Part shown: piece by piece, positions 45,589 to 55,923 of the stretch | Layout: every line of letters begins with the position of its first letter | Position numbering within the stretch: position 1 is the stretch's first letter | NCBI RefSeq assembly: GCF_900457465.1 | Contig: NZ_UAUU01000005.1 | Location: forward strand, 186,001 to 250,000 | Source of the DNA: Sphingobacterium multivorum | Lineage (GTDB): Bacteria > Bacteroidota > Bacteroidia > Sphingobacteriales > Sphingobacteriaceae | Reading direction: 5' to 3' | Length of the DNA stretch: 64,000 nt | Notes under the pieces: model-generated | Database searches by the model: none | Told to the model about the DNA's origin: nothing | Seen by the model: only the letters and a program-made list of their open reading frames with translations | Program-made: the position numbers and the translations under genes

Positions 45589-46599
45589 TTATTTGAGGCT
45601 GGATTTTTGAAAAATAAGCTGGGAATCAAGGTAAACCGAATTAGCAAACTTATCATTTGTTGGATCATCCATTTTATCTAACAGGTATTTTGTTACCAAT
45701 TGGCCCATTTCGTAGGCAGGTTGTTTCACTACGCTCAGTGCTGGGTCGATCAGATCGGCGATATCCAAACAAGAAAAACAAATGATTTTGAGGTCTTCAG
45801 GAATACGAATTGCGAGCTGCTTGGCGACCCGTATACTCGAAATAGCGAGACGTTCTACTGAAGCAAAAATGGCATCGGGTTTTTCCTTTTCGATCAAGCT
45901 GGCGATATCTTTCATATTCTGATCGGCATCATTGACGGTATCCAAAATAAGCTCGGGCCTAATCGGTATTCCCGCCTCCCGCAAAGCTTTTTCATACCCG
46001 TCTTTACGCACCTTACCAATCGAAACATGAGGATTGATGGCGAGGTAAGCAATCCGTTTACAGGCATTATCAATCAAGTGCTTCGTAGCCTGGTAAGCCG
46101 AATCAAAGTCATTCCCCGTAATATATCCCCCCTTCCAATCGTCGTATGCACGGTCAAAGAACATGACCGGTATTCCCCTTTCCGCCAACAGCTGCAAATG
46201 CGAATGGTCTTTTCCCTCACCGGAAGCCGAAATGATCACGCCATCCACTCGTCCATTAGCCAGCGAGCGCACGATGGAAGCTTCATTTTGTACCTGATGA
46301 TCCGTCACGTAAATCAAGGTATGATAGCCCTTAGAGCGTGCCACTGCCTCGATTCCTTTGATGGCCTGCGAGAAAAATTTATTACCAAATTCGGGAATAA
46401 TAATCGCAATCGTCAGACTTTTATTCGCTTTGAGACTACTCGCATAGACATTCGGCGAAAAACCGATTTCTTCGGCCATGGCCAAAATACGGGCTTTTGT
46501 CGCCGGATTAATATCCTCGTTATCCCGAAATGCACGGGAAACGGTCGATTTTGACAAGCCGAGTTTTTTGGCCAGATCTACTATTGTTAATTGCGACAT
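45589..46599 (-). CDS. LacI-family transcriptional regulator
   Basis: DNA-binding regulator of 336 residues from the ATG at 46599. An upstream TTG at 46674 would add 25 residues that lie before the helix-turn-helix and are unlikely. The LacI headpiece is TIVDLAKKLGLSKSTVSRAF at residues 4-23, then GFSPNVYASSLKANKSLTIA. The periplasmic-binding-like sensor follows with FFSQAIKGIEAVARSKGYHT, DGVIISASGEG, FFDRAYDDWKGGYITGNDF and PALSVVKQPAYEMGQLV. It should bind the CGGGAA-TTCCCG palindromes just downstream and respond to a sugar, probably maltose or a derivative (inference). It reads in the same direction as the operon. Confidence 0.94.
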   Translation of the reverse strand: MSQLTIVDLAKKLGLSKSTVSRAFRDNEDINPATKARILAMAEEIGFSPNVYASSLKANKSLTIAIIIPEFGNKFFSQAIKGIEAVARSKGYHTLIYVTDHQVQNEASIVRSLANGRVDGVIISASGEGKDHSHLQLLAERGIPVMFFDRAYDDWKGGYITGNDFDSAYQATKHLIDNACKRIAYLAINPHVSIGKVRKDGYEKALREAGIPIRPELILDTVNDADQNMKDIASLIEKEKPDAIFASVERLAISSIRVAKQLAIRIPEDLKIICFSCLDIADLIDPALSVVKQPAYEMGQLVTKYLLDKMDDPTNDKFANSVYLDSQLIFQKSSLK

Positions 46600-47126
46600 A
46601 TCAAGATTCCCTTTGCTGTTCGAATGTAATAATTGTTGGATACAAATAAAGCAATTATCTATCCAGAATAGCAAATTTTCTTTTTGTTCCCTTTGTTTTA
46701 AATCAGCGGGCCATGTTTTTTTTATCTCCAGATAAGAAAAGCGATTTAGTGATCAAATCGTGTAAATGATCATTCCAATATGCTTGCTTTCATCAGCTTT
46801 CCGTTAGCATAAAAAGTTGTTTTACATGGCCTTTTGTGTCTATAGCGCTAATACTGTCTTCGTATTGTGTTCGTATCACCTTCGGCTGTGGAGAATCTTG
46901 CTACGACTATTGATCGAAAGTTGACCAGATAATTCCTGTTCAGAGTCTGGACAATATCTGTTCAGCACCTGTACAATATCTGCATCCCATCCGAATAAGG
47001 TACGAAGCAGGTACGAATCTTTCCTCCCTATTTATTAAAAAATTGTGAAAAGGTGCTTAGCAGATGTTACCGCCCAAGACAGGGTAATACAAGTCTACAT
47101 TGTTGTAGAAATATTGATCTATAAAC
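46600..47126. other. Intergenic region with tandem repeats
   Basis: About 530 bp with no supported gene. It contains two 22-bp tandem repeats at 46936-46979, GTACGAA and TTCGTA motifs near 46858-46885 and 47010-47020, and the motif ATTAAAAAATTGTGAAAAGGT near 47035 also seen near 21080. Confidence 0.6.
46936..46979. repeat. Two tandem 22-bp repeats
   Basis: Units begin CTGTTCAG and end ACAATAT, matching at 18 of 22 positions, followed by a partial third CTG. Confidence 0.75.
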
Positions 47127-47162
47127 AAAACAGGCTTAGCAAATATGCTAAGCCTGTTTTTA
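47127..47162 (-). terminator. Terminator of the second PUL operon
   Basis: CAGGCTTAGCA pairs perfectly with TGCTAAGCCTG around AATA, with A and T runs on both sides so it may act in both directions. It lies 24 bp after the Gfo/Idh stop. Confidence 0.88.
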
Positions 47163-47185
47163 TCATTAGTCGACCATTTTCTTGA

Positions 47186-48469
47186 TTAGAACTTTCTAAA
47201 ATCCCATTCTCCGCGATAAGGGCGGCTACGCATGAGGTTAGCATAATCATTGTCGAACTGTTCCTTTTGTGGATTCCATTTTAAATCCTTTTGAAGTTCA
47301 TACGCTATGTTGATGGCATTGCAAACAGAGCTCGTCCGATGGCCTATTTCAACATCACAGATCGGCTTACTTCTTTTTTTGATCGCGTCTACCCAATCCT
47401 GATAGTGATTATCACTGTAATACAGGCGACGATCTGTGGAGCTCAATTTAAGATTGGCCAAATTCTCGGGATTCGAACGGATAAATTCGCGGCTTACTTC
47501 AATCTTACCTTTTTCACCAATAAATTGAATCGCGTTATGTACGCCCCATTGCACATGGTTTACCCGAACTCCATTGGCATAGTTAAAGGAAAGCCCGCTA
47601 TTGCTATTTGCTGCTTTAGGTGGATTGAATTGCACCGGGCCAGATTCGTCCATGCCCAACGCCCATTGCACAATATCAAACATATGTGCTCCCCAATCGG
47701 TAATATAACCACCGCCGAAATCACGGTAACCACGCCACCAAGCCCATTTATCATCCTCAAGCGGTGGGCTTAAAATCGGGTTATAACCGCGGTAAGGTGA
47801 AGGTCCTACCCACATATCCCAATCCAAATAATCCGGTGCTGGCATAGCTGGTAGGTCGCATTGTTTGACCGGTTCGCCCACAGACACATTAATTTCTTTT
47901 ATTTTGCCGATATAGCCATTGAGCACCAGTTCTGCGGCTTGTCTAAAATTATAGGAAGAACGCTGCATGCTACCTGTCTGAAAGACACGTTTATATTTGC
48001 GGGTTGCATCGACCATTGCTCTCCCCTCGGCAATGGTAAGCGCCAGGGGTTTCTCACAATAAATATCTTTGCCGGCTTTAGCTGCATCAACAGCAACCTG
48101 TGCATGCCAGTGATCTGGTGTTGCAATAACAACAGCATCAATATCTTTCCGATCCAATAGTTCGCGATAATGGTGATAGGCCTTGATCTCAGTCTGTGCT
48201 TTTGACAATTCCGTTTGCTTTTTCCCTGTCGCAGCAATAAATGCGGCCAACTTCTTACGGTCCACATCGCAGGCCGCCAGACTTGCGATTTCCTTGCAGC
48301 GATTGAGACCGTTCATCAAAGTATAGGATTGTTTTCCGACACCGATAAATCCAAGATTGATACGATCACTTGGTGCAAGAAATCCATTTCCGCCTAACAC
48401 AACGCGCGGGACAATTGTGAAAGCCAAAGAGGATACAATCCCCTTGGCTATAAATTCTCTTCTTTTCAT
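47186..48469 (-). CDS. Gfo/Idh/MocA-family oxidoreductase with Tat-type signal
   Basis: A 427-residue NAD(P)-dependent oxidoreductase. The N-terminus MKRREFIAKGIVSSLAFTI has the RR-x-F-x-x-K pattern of a Tat signal, so it is probably exported folded with its cofactor. The Rossmann motif is INLGFIGVGKQSYTLMNGL, followed by VVIATPDHWHAQVAVDAAKA and DIYCEKPLALTIAEGRAMVD, where the EKP Lys is the catalytic residue. The C-terminal domain has DWGAHMFDIVQWALGMDESG with the conserved Asp-x-x-x-His. Family members include secreted glycosidases using NAD+ (such as GH109) and sugar dehydrogenases; the substrate is unclear here. It is the last gene of the leftward PUL, 109 bp after the fucosidase. Confidence 0.88.
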   Translation of the reverse strand: MKRREFIAKGIVSSLAFTIVPRVVLGGNGFLAPSDRINLGFIGVGKQSYTLMNGLNRCKEIASLAACDVDRKKLAAFIAATGKKQTELSKAQTEIKAYHHYRELLDRKDIDAVVIATPDHWHAQVAVDAAKAGKDIYCEKPLALTIAEGRAMVDATRKYKRVFQTGSMQRSSYNFRQAAELVLNGYIGKIKEINVSVGEPVKQCDLPAMPAPDYLDWDMWVGPSPYRGYNPILSPPLEDDKWAWWRGYRDFGGGYITDWGAHMFDIVQWALGMDESGPVQFNPPKAANSNSGLSFNYANGVRVNHVQWGVHNAIQFIGEKGKIEVSREFIRSNPENLANLKLSSTDRRLYYSDNHYQDWVDAIKKRSKPICDVEIGHRTSSVCNAINIAYELQKDLKWNPQKEQFDNDYANLMRSRPYRGEWDFRKF

Positions 48470-48578
48470 TTTTTACTGATAGTTTATTTTTCTGCTCGTC
48501 TTTATAGACACTTATTCGGTCCTCGGCGGCAAAATGGTTTATGTATGGATGATTTGTCTAGGCTTTCTCAAAAATAGT

Positions 48579-50418
48579 TTATTCTTGAACCGGAACCAGT
48601 GTAATTGACGCAATCTCAGGTAATGCATCGCCATCAATTGCCGTAGCCTGCAGCAGCACTTTTATACTTGGCTCTCCGATCACTTGCTGTGATACTTCTA
48701 TTGTTCCCATGACCGCTTCCTTAAATGCAGTTCCATTTTCATTTATAAAGGCGAAAGGAATCTTTTGTCCAAGAGCGGTTAGCAAAATTTTGCCCTGATG
48801 TTTAGGATTAGGTAGATAATTGATGAGTACTCGGTATTTACCCGGTTTCTGAATTTTAATATCCCAAATTACTTGATCGGCAAGATCCTTCCATTGACCT
48901 ATGGCATTCGGGCGATTTGGATCATGGGTATGTGCGCCAATAATTTTCAGTCCCTTTCCTTCCTGCAGTTTTGCATTATTTGCGTTCATCACGATGCGAC
49001 CATCCGCCTGTGTTTGTGTTAGGCTTTCCTCAACAATTGGTTTTCCTTGGATCTCCACCACGATAACCTTAGGTCCTTTGTTGTTGTCAAAGACATCAAC
49101 AGGAATTGCTGGTCTACCATTTTCCAGCGTAGATTTTAACTTCATTTTCGGTGAAGCCAGGGCATAGACAGCCGTCACTTTATTTTTGATTGGTAGATTT
49201 ATTTTCCCATCAGCTGGACGGTCAAAAACATGCAGATAGAGCTTCCCATTTTTTTGCGTACAATAACCCCAATCCAACGCTTGGAAAGGGCTCGCCGTAG
49301 TCCCGTAAATAGCTTCGCTATTGATCTTCATCCAGTCCCCGATCTGCTCCATAATACGCACCGCAGGTTCAGGAATGCCGCCATCACCATCGGGTCCAAC
49401 ATTTAACAGGAAATTGCCGCCCTTACTTACTGTTTCCACAAATAATTGCATGATCTTGGGGAAGCTTTTCCAATTTTGATCATGGGCGCTATAACCGTAA
49501 CTTTCATTCATGGTATGGCTTACCTCCCAATACATACCAGGCAAGCCTGTTGGTGGAATATATTTTTCAGGCGTTCCAATATCACCGTTTTTATTTTCGA
49601 GTCCATTCCAAAATCGATTATTGATAATAATGTTGGGTTGCCATTTGATCAGGTCTGTTAAAATATGTTTGGTTCCCCAGGCTTCACCCTCCTGCTGTTT
49701 GCTACTGAAATCGGGCCACAGCATATCCAATCGCCCGTAATTTTGGGCAAGTTCCTTAATTTGGCCGTAGAGATAGGCCTTATACCGTTCATGCTCAGGT
49801 TGATGATTATCAATATTCGGGTTTAACTGAAAAGCCTCATAGGAATCGGGATGCTGCCAATCCAGCAGCGAATAATAGGCGCCTACTTTCATTCCCTCCT
49901 GGCGGAAAGCTTCCATAATTTCGCGGTAAAGATCTCTCCCTTTTGGCGATAAATTTGCCGTACCTGTTACATCGTTTTTAACTGCGTAAGGCTGTTGGCT
50001 ATTGAATAAGCTAAAGCCTTCGTGGTGTCGGGAGGTCAGCACCATATACTTCATTCCCGTTTTTTTTTGCAAGGTGAGCCCAGGATTTTGGATCGAAAGA
50101 ACGCAATGTAAATTTTGGTTTCAGCACTTCAGCATACTGCTTACTGGGAATTTTCCCCCAAGTTTGTATCCATTCTGCATAATGCTGTGGGTATTTTTTT
50201 CCTTCAAAAGAACCTCCCGCTGCACTATACAATCCCCAATGGATAAATAACCCAAAACGAGCTTCTTTAAACCATTCCATGCGTTTATCTTGTGTCTCCT
50301 GCCAGCCAGCTACGCCTTCATAGGGTAATGATTTGGTCTGTGAATTAGCAACATCGGTCATGCATAGCAACATTCCCACTGCTGCTGCACACTTCCACTT
50401 TAAAAAATTGATTTTCAT
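48579..50418 (-). pseudogene. GH29 alpha-L-fucosidase, one frameshift in an A9 run
   Basis: The 5' part (50418 to about 50068) has a signal peptide (MLLCMTDVANSQ) and the start of the barrel with ARFGLFIHWGLYSAAGGSF. The nine-base A/T run at 50060-50068 shifts the frame; with eight bases SWAHLAKKTGMKYMVLTS reads through to RHHEGFSLFNSQ. The rest includes YGRLDMLWPDFSSKQQEGE (catalytic nucleophile Asp), GNFLLNVGPDGDGGIP and a C-terminal beta-sandwich. Restored length is about 613 residues, normal for the family. The A9 run makes a sequencing error plausible. It removes terminal alpha-L-fucose in the periplasm and is the second GH29 in the operon. Confidence 0.85.
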
Positions 50419-50474
50419 CGTAATATAGTTTTATACATAAAAGTTCATGGATTAGAATCATTAAACAGTGGGCA

Positions 50475-51410
50475 TCAGAAACCCAAGTTGTTTATTTCCT
50501 CCTGCATGGTATCATAAGTCTTTCGCGCATCCTCCAATGGAATTCCTTTTGATAGTCCGGGTCGTTTATGGCCTGTAAAAGTCAACCATGTGTCTTTCAT
50601 GATCGTCTGTCTTTTCAAAACAAGGGTATATAACTGGCGAAGTTTTGGTTTATCGCGCAAATTATCATCCCATGTGCTTTCGATCGGGAAATTAGGCATC
50701 AGGTGTTTAACAATTTCCCTTGCTATGAGCCAGTGGCCCAACTCGCCAGGATGAACACCATCTGCCGCTAGCCTAAACTGAGGATCTTTCTTGATGCCGG
50801 TCTCCAAATATCGACGCATGGTGAAATGGAGGTCAATGATTTCCCAGGATTGCTTTTTGGCATAGCTGATAAGCCATTGGGCATAGCGATCCAATACGGT
50901 ATTATACCCATTGAGCCGAAGCTGTGGATCATCATGCACCGGTGGAGTCATCCATATGATACGTTTGACACCTTGATCTGCAAGTCGTTTTTGCAGGTGT
51001 ATAATTCCGTTTTTATAGGCTTCAAAACGAGCCGAATCAAATGGTAGGTAAATACCGTCATTCATGCCATAACAGACGAAGACAACCTCAGGATTGATTT
51101 TATCGAGTACATTATCCAAACGGTCAAATACACAAGGTCGCGGAAACTTTCCATCGGCGTGATTCGGCTCACTAAGTCCAGATACGGTCTCACTTGGTAG
51201 CCCTGAGTTAATAAACTGGGGTTTCTTTTTCGGATGACTGCTCAGGAACAAACTTTCGGTCATGGCGACATATTGCCCGGCATAGGTAATGCTATTTCCC
51301 AGAAAAAGAATTTTCTGTCCTTCCTTCCAGGCAAACTGATTTACCTGTTTTTGCCCAACAGCTTGTATATACCATAAACTTAAGCAGAAGAGCAGCGACA
51401 AAGCACGCAT
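50475..51410 (-). CDS. SGNH/GDSL-family hydrolase (probable carbohydrate esterase)
   Basis: A secreted 311-residue SGNH hydrolase from the ATG at 51410 (MRALSLLFCLSLWYIQAVG signal peptide). The frame opens further upstream at a TTG at 51461, but the signal peptide supports the later start. Block I is KILFLGNSITYAG with the catalytic Ser, block III is VFVCYGMNDG with the Asn, and block V is AADGVHPGELGHWLIA with the Asp and His. It probably removes acetyl or other ester groups from a glycan in the periplasm. It lies between two fucosidase genes in the leftward operon. Confidence 0.88.
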   Translation of the reverse strand: MRALSLLFCLSLWYIQAVGQKQVNQFAWKEGQKILFLGNSITYAGQYVAMTESLFLSSHPKKKPQFINSGLPSETVSGLSEPNHADGKFPRPCVFDRLDNVLDKINPEVVFVCYGMNDGIYLPFDSARFEAYKNGIIHLQKRLADQGVKRIIWMTPPVHDDPQLRLNGYNTVLDRYAQWLISYAKKQSWEIIDLHFTMRRYLETGIKKDPQFRLAADGVHPGELGHWLIAREIVKHLMPNFPIESTWDDNLRDKPKLRQLYTLVLKRQTIMKDTWLTFTGHKRPGLSKGIPLEDARKTYDTMQEEINNLGF

Positions 51411-51469
51411 TTTTTTTGTAGTTAATAATTGATTCAACATCGTTATAATTGATACAGTCAATATTCGAA

Positions 51470-52856
51470 TTAGCCTAGTTTTATTTTTAGCGCATAGCCC
51501 AAGCTGTTGTTTTCTATCTTCTTGGGTAATTTCAATTGCAATCCATGGTCATCCTGCTGGAAATCGACCTGACCAAACCCTAAGATTTCCACTGATTTCA
51601 CTTTAGCCTTACTTTGGTTCAGGGACTTTACATTGACGATTCCACCCTTAGGTACTACAAGAGCCATCGCATATACAAAATCATTCTTTTGGGTAAACCA
51701 AAAATCCGAAGCGGTAAAAGATGCCTTAAATCCTTCTCTCTCCCGTTGTTCGGTATCCGTTATCCGAATTGCTGTAGGCCCCTCATGTGCAGTGGTCCAT
51801 GGGGATGTCCCATAAATCGCTTCACCATTGAGTCGCAACCATTTCCCTAATATAGCAAGATTTTTCTTTACCGGCACAGGGACATTCCCCTGCGCATCGG
51901 GTCCAATATTGAGCATATAGTTACCACCTTTACTGACAATTTCCAAAAGCCAATAGCGCAATTCGTCTACATTTTTCCAATCATGATCGTAGGATTTATA
52001 GCCCCAGGAATGATTGAATGTCCCGATGGCTTCCCAAGGTTGGTTAAAATGTTCCGAAGGATCTGGAATCCGATTATCTCCTGGAATGGCATAATCGCCC
52101 ATGCCATTGCCAATCCGTTCTGAGACAATAACATGTGGATTGCAATCATAAACGGTTTTATAGAACCGAAAGCTTTGTTCTGCAGTCATCAGTCCCGGCA
52201 TATCAAACCAGATATATTTCAGCTGTTTGAACCGCGTCAAAATTTCCTTTACCTGAGGAATTGCTTTTTCGTTGAGATACGAAGCAAAGGAATTTTTACT
52301 GGGATCCCAAAGATTGGCACCAAAAGCATCGGTTTTGGTATGGGCAAGATCATGCTGTGCCTTCGTTACCTTATATTGCGCGTCGCTACCATCCCTCCAA
52401 TCGATATTCTGTGAATAATAGACACCAAAATCGAGTTTATGCCGAAGACAGGCATCATAAAGTTCCTGAATGATATCGCGTTTAAAGGGTGTAGCCTGTA
52501 TGCTATTGAATGAACTGACCTTTGAACCATATAGCGCAAATCCATCGTGATGTTTACTTGTCACAACAAGATATTTCATCCCGGCATCCTTGGCCATTTT
52601 AACAATGTTATCGGCATCAAAAGATTGAGGCGAAAATTGGTTTGCTAATTTGGCATAGGTTGACCGTGGAATTTTTTGCGACCAATTGAATCCATTCGGC
52701 GACACTAGGACTCCCTAAATCTTCTATTCTCTGACCGTTCCATATACCTGCTGGGATCGCATACAGTCCCCAATGGATAAATAGACCAAACTTTTGTTGC
52801 TGAAAATCTTGGAGTGCCCGTGCTTTCTGTTTATTCATCTCCTGCCATTTCTTCAT
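51470..52856 (-). pseudogene. GH29 alpha-L-fucosidase, one frameshift; joined in frame to GH88
   Basis: The start taken is the ATG at 52856 (MKKWQEMNKQ), overlapping a TAA as TAATG in another frame. It leads to QQQKFGLFIHWGLYAIPAG, the GH29 barrel start, but has no signal peptide. A six-base T run at 52672-52677 shifts the frame; with five, VAEWIQLVAKIPRSTYAKL is continuous. The main part has DAGMKYLVVTSKHHDGFALYG, LKYIWFDMPGLMTAEQSF (nucleophile Asp), GNYMLNIGPDAQGNVPVPV and a C-terminal sandwich. The long open frame upstream continues without a stop from the GH88 gene, so this is either a GH88-GH29 fusion or the second gene of a coupled pair. Confidence 0.8.
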
Positions 52857-54114
52857 TAGCTGTGCAAGTCGATGTCTTCGCTTGTTCCATCGCGTCAAGG
52901 CTTCTAAATAATAATAGTCTGCATACACCAAAGGCACATCAATCTCTCCTTTATGTGGAATACTGCCTACACTATGTTTTAAGATAAACAGACCATTTCC
53001 TCCAACTTCACTAGCGTACTTTGGCGAGCCCAATGATCGCAAAATCTTTTCAGCCAGATCCAAATAATCCTGCTGTTGTCCCGGCTCCATATATTCAACC
53101 AATTCCAAAAGTGCCGATGCAGTGACAGCAGCAGCGGATGCATCCCGCGGGGTAGTGCCAAAATCTTCTTTTCGATAGTCCCAGTTTGGAATAAACCCCG
53201 CTTGATCGACATCAAAGTCCCACAAGGGAACTCCATCATCAGGCAAGCGCGGGTGCCGTGCATAAAAGTCTGCCATTTTTAGAGCAGCCTGTAAAAACTT
53301 AGGATCCTTCGTTTCACGGTACATCACAACAAATCCATACAATCCCCAAGCTTGCCCTCTAGCCCAGGCGGAATTGTCCGAAAAGCCCTGAGCAGTCTCC
53401 CTGCTCAATACAGCACCCGTATTGGGATCATAGGTAACCACATGGTAAGAACTGTAATCCGGTCGGTATTGATTTTTCAACGTCGTTTCTGCATGTCGAA
53501 TAGCGGCATTCCGATAAACAGAATCGCCAGATAATTTGGAAGCCAAAAAAAGAAGTTCCAAATTCATCATATTGTCGATAATGACTGGGAATTCATATTT
53601 ATGCTTACCGTCCCAAGAAGAAAATGTATTCCAAGACTTGATCGCTCCAACCTTTGGATTGAAACGTGTCAATAAAGATTTGGCACTCTGGATCAAGATC
53701 GATTTGAAGGTGGTGTCACCCGTCAACCGATAGGCATTGCCATAACTGCAGTTCATTACGAAACCAATATCGTGGTGATGCGTATTAAATTGATTTTGAC
53801 GTAATGAATTCGTCCATTTTAATGCAGCGTCCCGCCATTGATCATCGCCTGTATACTCAAAAACATACCAAAGACAGCCCGGCCAAAAGCCACCAGTCCA
53901 ATCCCGGATATCAGTAAACGTTGTTTTTCCATTATGATCTGCCGATCGTGGATACTTACTCAGATCTTTATGATCTTGATACAGCAATGCATACTGTTCG
54001 TTCGGCCAAATCAAATCCCTTTTTTACGATATCGCTTGTATCCGCGCGTAGGAGAAAAGGATAAAAAAAGGTCAAAAAATAAATAAAGTATAAGCTATAT
54101 CTAAAAAAAATCAT
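52857..54114 (-). pseudogene. GH88 unsaturated glucuronyl hydrolase, one frameshift near the 5' end
   Basis: Periplasmic alpha/alpha-barrel enzyme that removes unsaturated uronic acid left by polysaccharide lyases. From the ATG at 54114 a hydrophobic signal (YSLYFIYFLTFFYPFLLRAD) leads to DIVKKGFDLAE. A one-base shift at about 53996-54005 then joins the long open frame from 54014. Marks are FTDIRDWTGGFWPGCLWYV and YEFPVIIDNMMNLELLF (the two conserved Asp), SDNSAWARGQAWGLYGFVVM and the end PLVYADYYYLEALTRWNK. Past this the frame runs on into the GH29 gene. It lies 29 bp after the SusD stop. Confidence 0.84.
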
Positions 54115-54142
54115 GTTTAGGTTCATTTTATACCCACAAAAA

Positions 54143-55918
54143 CTAATCGATCCAACCCGGGTTTTGCACCAGGTTCACGTTCATCTGTATTTCTGAGGTC
54201 GGAATAGGCCATACGGTCAAGAAATCGCCTTTGTAGCTATAATTCCCAACATTTGTCCCCCAGACCTGCTTACGTCCATTGCCTGCTTGAAACACCGTCT
54301 CTTTCCAGGTCCCCCAACGCAATTCGTCAAAGTAATTGATCCCCTCATTCGGAAACTCCACACGGCGTTCGTTGCGAATACGTGTACGTAAATCATCTTT
54401 TCCGCCAACAGCTGTTACAGCATTGGAATTTAAAAGTGCCAGCCCCGCACGCTGGCGAACTTCGTTAACTTTTGCTATAGCTTCATTCAGTTTACCATCT
54501 TCATTCAAGGCCTCGGCCCACATCAATAAAACATCAGCATAGCGAAAAATCGGAAAATCGATAGGTCCATAATTACGATCCACAAGCTCATTGACTCCTT
54601 CAGCAACAAATTTTCGATAGAAATAGAAGAAATTGATCTGCGTATCACTCTGAATATCGCCGTCTACCTGTGCCTGCCCACGAAATGGCCAGCGCATAAA
54701 TTGAAGGCTTTCAACATTCGTAAAATTATAGGCACCCCTAAAAGTCGAATAAGGCGTCACGACATTGGCCTGCAAACGGGGATCGCGATTTTCATAGGCC
54801 TTTTTGATGCGCTCCTCATTGCCTTGGGGCAGATAAAGGCTCATTTTTGCACCTCTTAATACCGCAGCTGCCTTCTCCGCATCTGTCAAGTTGTTACGTA
54901 GAAAAAAGACCTCCCTTTCATTTTCGGTTAAACTGCTGTATCCTGGAATAATTTTATCCCATTCAAACTTAGAGCCATCGTTATTTTCGTATAGATCAAC
55001 CAAGTGTGGTGAAGGCATATAGTAATTCCAGCCTCGCGAATAGACCGAGGGCCAACCGCAAAATAGCTGCATATTATTCCCATATCCCTGTTCACTGCGA
55101 TGCTGAATGGAAAAAATCATCTCAGGACACTGCTCATTGGCCTCCTTAAACAAAGCTTTATAATCGCCGAACAGGGTGTGGCCAGCATCTTTTACTTTTT
55201 GAAAATCAGCCGCTGCTTTTGCCCAATCCTTTCGATAAAGATAAACTTTACCCCGTAAGGCATAGGCTGCCGCTTTAGTTGCATGTCCATAATTTGCATT
55301 ACCCGCGGGATAACGATCGGGGAAATTGCTTTCAGCAATACAATCGTTCAGGTCAGCCAATATTTGATTCCAAACCTCCTCTTCCGAACTACGTCCTTTA
55401 ATGGCCTCCGCCGCTGTAAAGGGCTCGAGATAAATGGGTACTCCTTTGTAGAGTTGGTTAAGTCGAAAGTAAAAATAAGCGCGCAGAAATTTAGCTTCCG
55501 CAATATATTTTGCTTTCTTTTCTGCTGTCGACGGTGATTTTATGGGAATATTCTTTAAGGCGTCGTTTGCACGCTGAATACCTTCATATTGAATTTTCCA
55601 AACGTTCAAAAATAAGGGGTCTCCCGCGGTAATGGTTCCCGTCAATAAGGGTTCATCAAAACGTGCCTGCCCCGTATAGGAAAAACGATCAAACTGATAC
55701 AGTTCATAGGGTGAGATCAGTCCACTATGCCCCATCAGGAGCCTAAACGAACTATAGATTCCCGCAACGCCCAAATCTGTTAAATTGTCGGTTGTCCACA
55801 TCGTTGCCGTGGAAACCGATGAATATGGAGAGGTATCCAAAAGATCTTTTTTGCACCCTACTATACCTGTTAGCAATACAATCGCTAGAAATTTTTTCAT
55901 CTTTTTCATGGTGTTCAT
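54143..55918 (-). CDS. RagB/SusD-family nutrient-binding outer-membrane lipoprotein
   Basis: A 591-residue surface lipoprotein that partners the SusC upstream. Lipobox is LAIVLLTGIVGCKKDLLDTS (Cys near residue 22). Family marks are AEAKFLRAYFYFRLNQLYKG, ATKAAAYALRGKVYLYRKDW, DFPIFRYADVLLMWAEALNE, RNERRVEFPNEGINYFDELR and the end VNLVQNPGW. Two nearby Mets allow slightly shorter starts. It follows the SusC stop by 5 bp and precedes the GH88 gene, so it should bind the glycan fragments that GH88 and GH29 later trim. Confidence 0.95.
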   Translation of the reverse strand: MNTMKKMKKFLAIVLLTGIVGCKKDLLDTSPYSSVSTATMWTTDNLTDLGVAGIYSSFRLLMGHSGLISPYELYQFDRFSYTGQARFDEPLLTGTITAGDPLFLNVWKIQYEGIQRANDALKNIPIKSPSTAEKKAKYIAEAKFLRAYFYFRLNQLYKGVPIYLEPFTAAEAIKGRSSEEEVWNQILADLNDCIAESNFPDRYPAGNANYGHATKAAAYALRGKVYLYRKDWAKAAADFQKVKDAGHTLFGDYKALFKEANEQCPEMIFSIQHRSEQGYGNNMQLFCGWPSVYSRGWNYYMPSPHLVDLYENNDGSKFEWDKIIPGYSSLTENEREVFFLRNNLTDAEKAAAVLRGAKMSLYLPQGNEERIKKAYENRDPRLQANVVTPYSTFRGAYNFTNVESLQFMRWPFRGQAQVDGDIQSDTQINFFYFYRKFVAEGVNELVDRNYGPIDFPIFRYADVLLMWAEALNEDGKLNEAIAKVNEVRQRAGLALLNSNAVTAVGGKDDLRTRIRNERRVEFPNEGINYFDELRWGTWKETVFQAGNGRKQVWGTNVGNYSYKGDFLTVWPIPTSEIQMNVNLVQNPGWID

Positions 55919-55923
55919 TTAGA

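Noticed and set aside
46027..46554. 175-residue + strand frame
   Set aside because: Shadow of the LacI regulator.
46936..46979. Tandem repeats considered as CRISPR
   Set aside because: Units are adjacent with no spacers and only two copies; no cas genes nearby.
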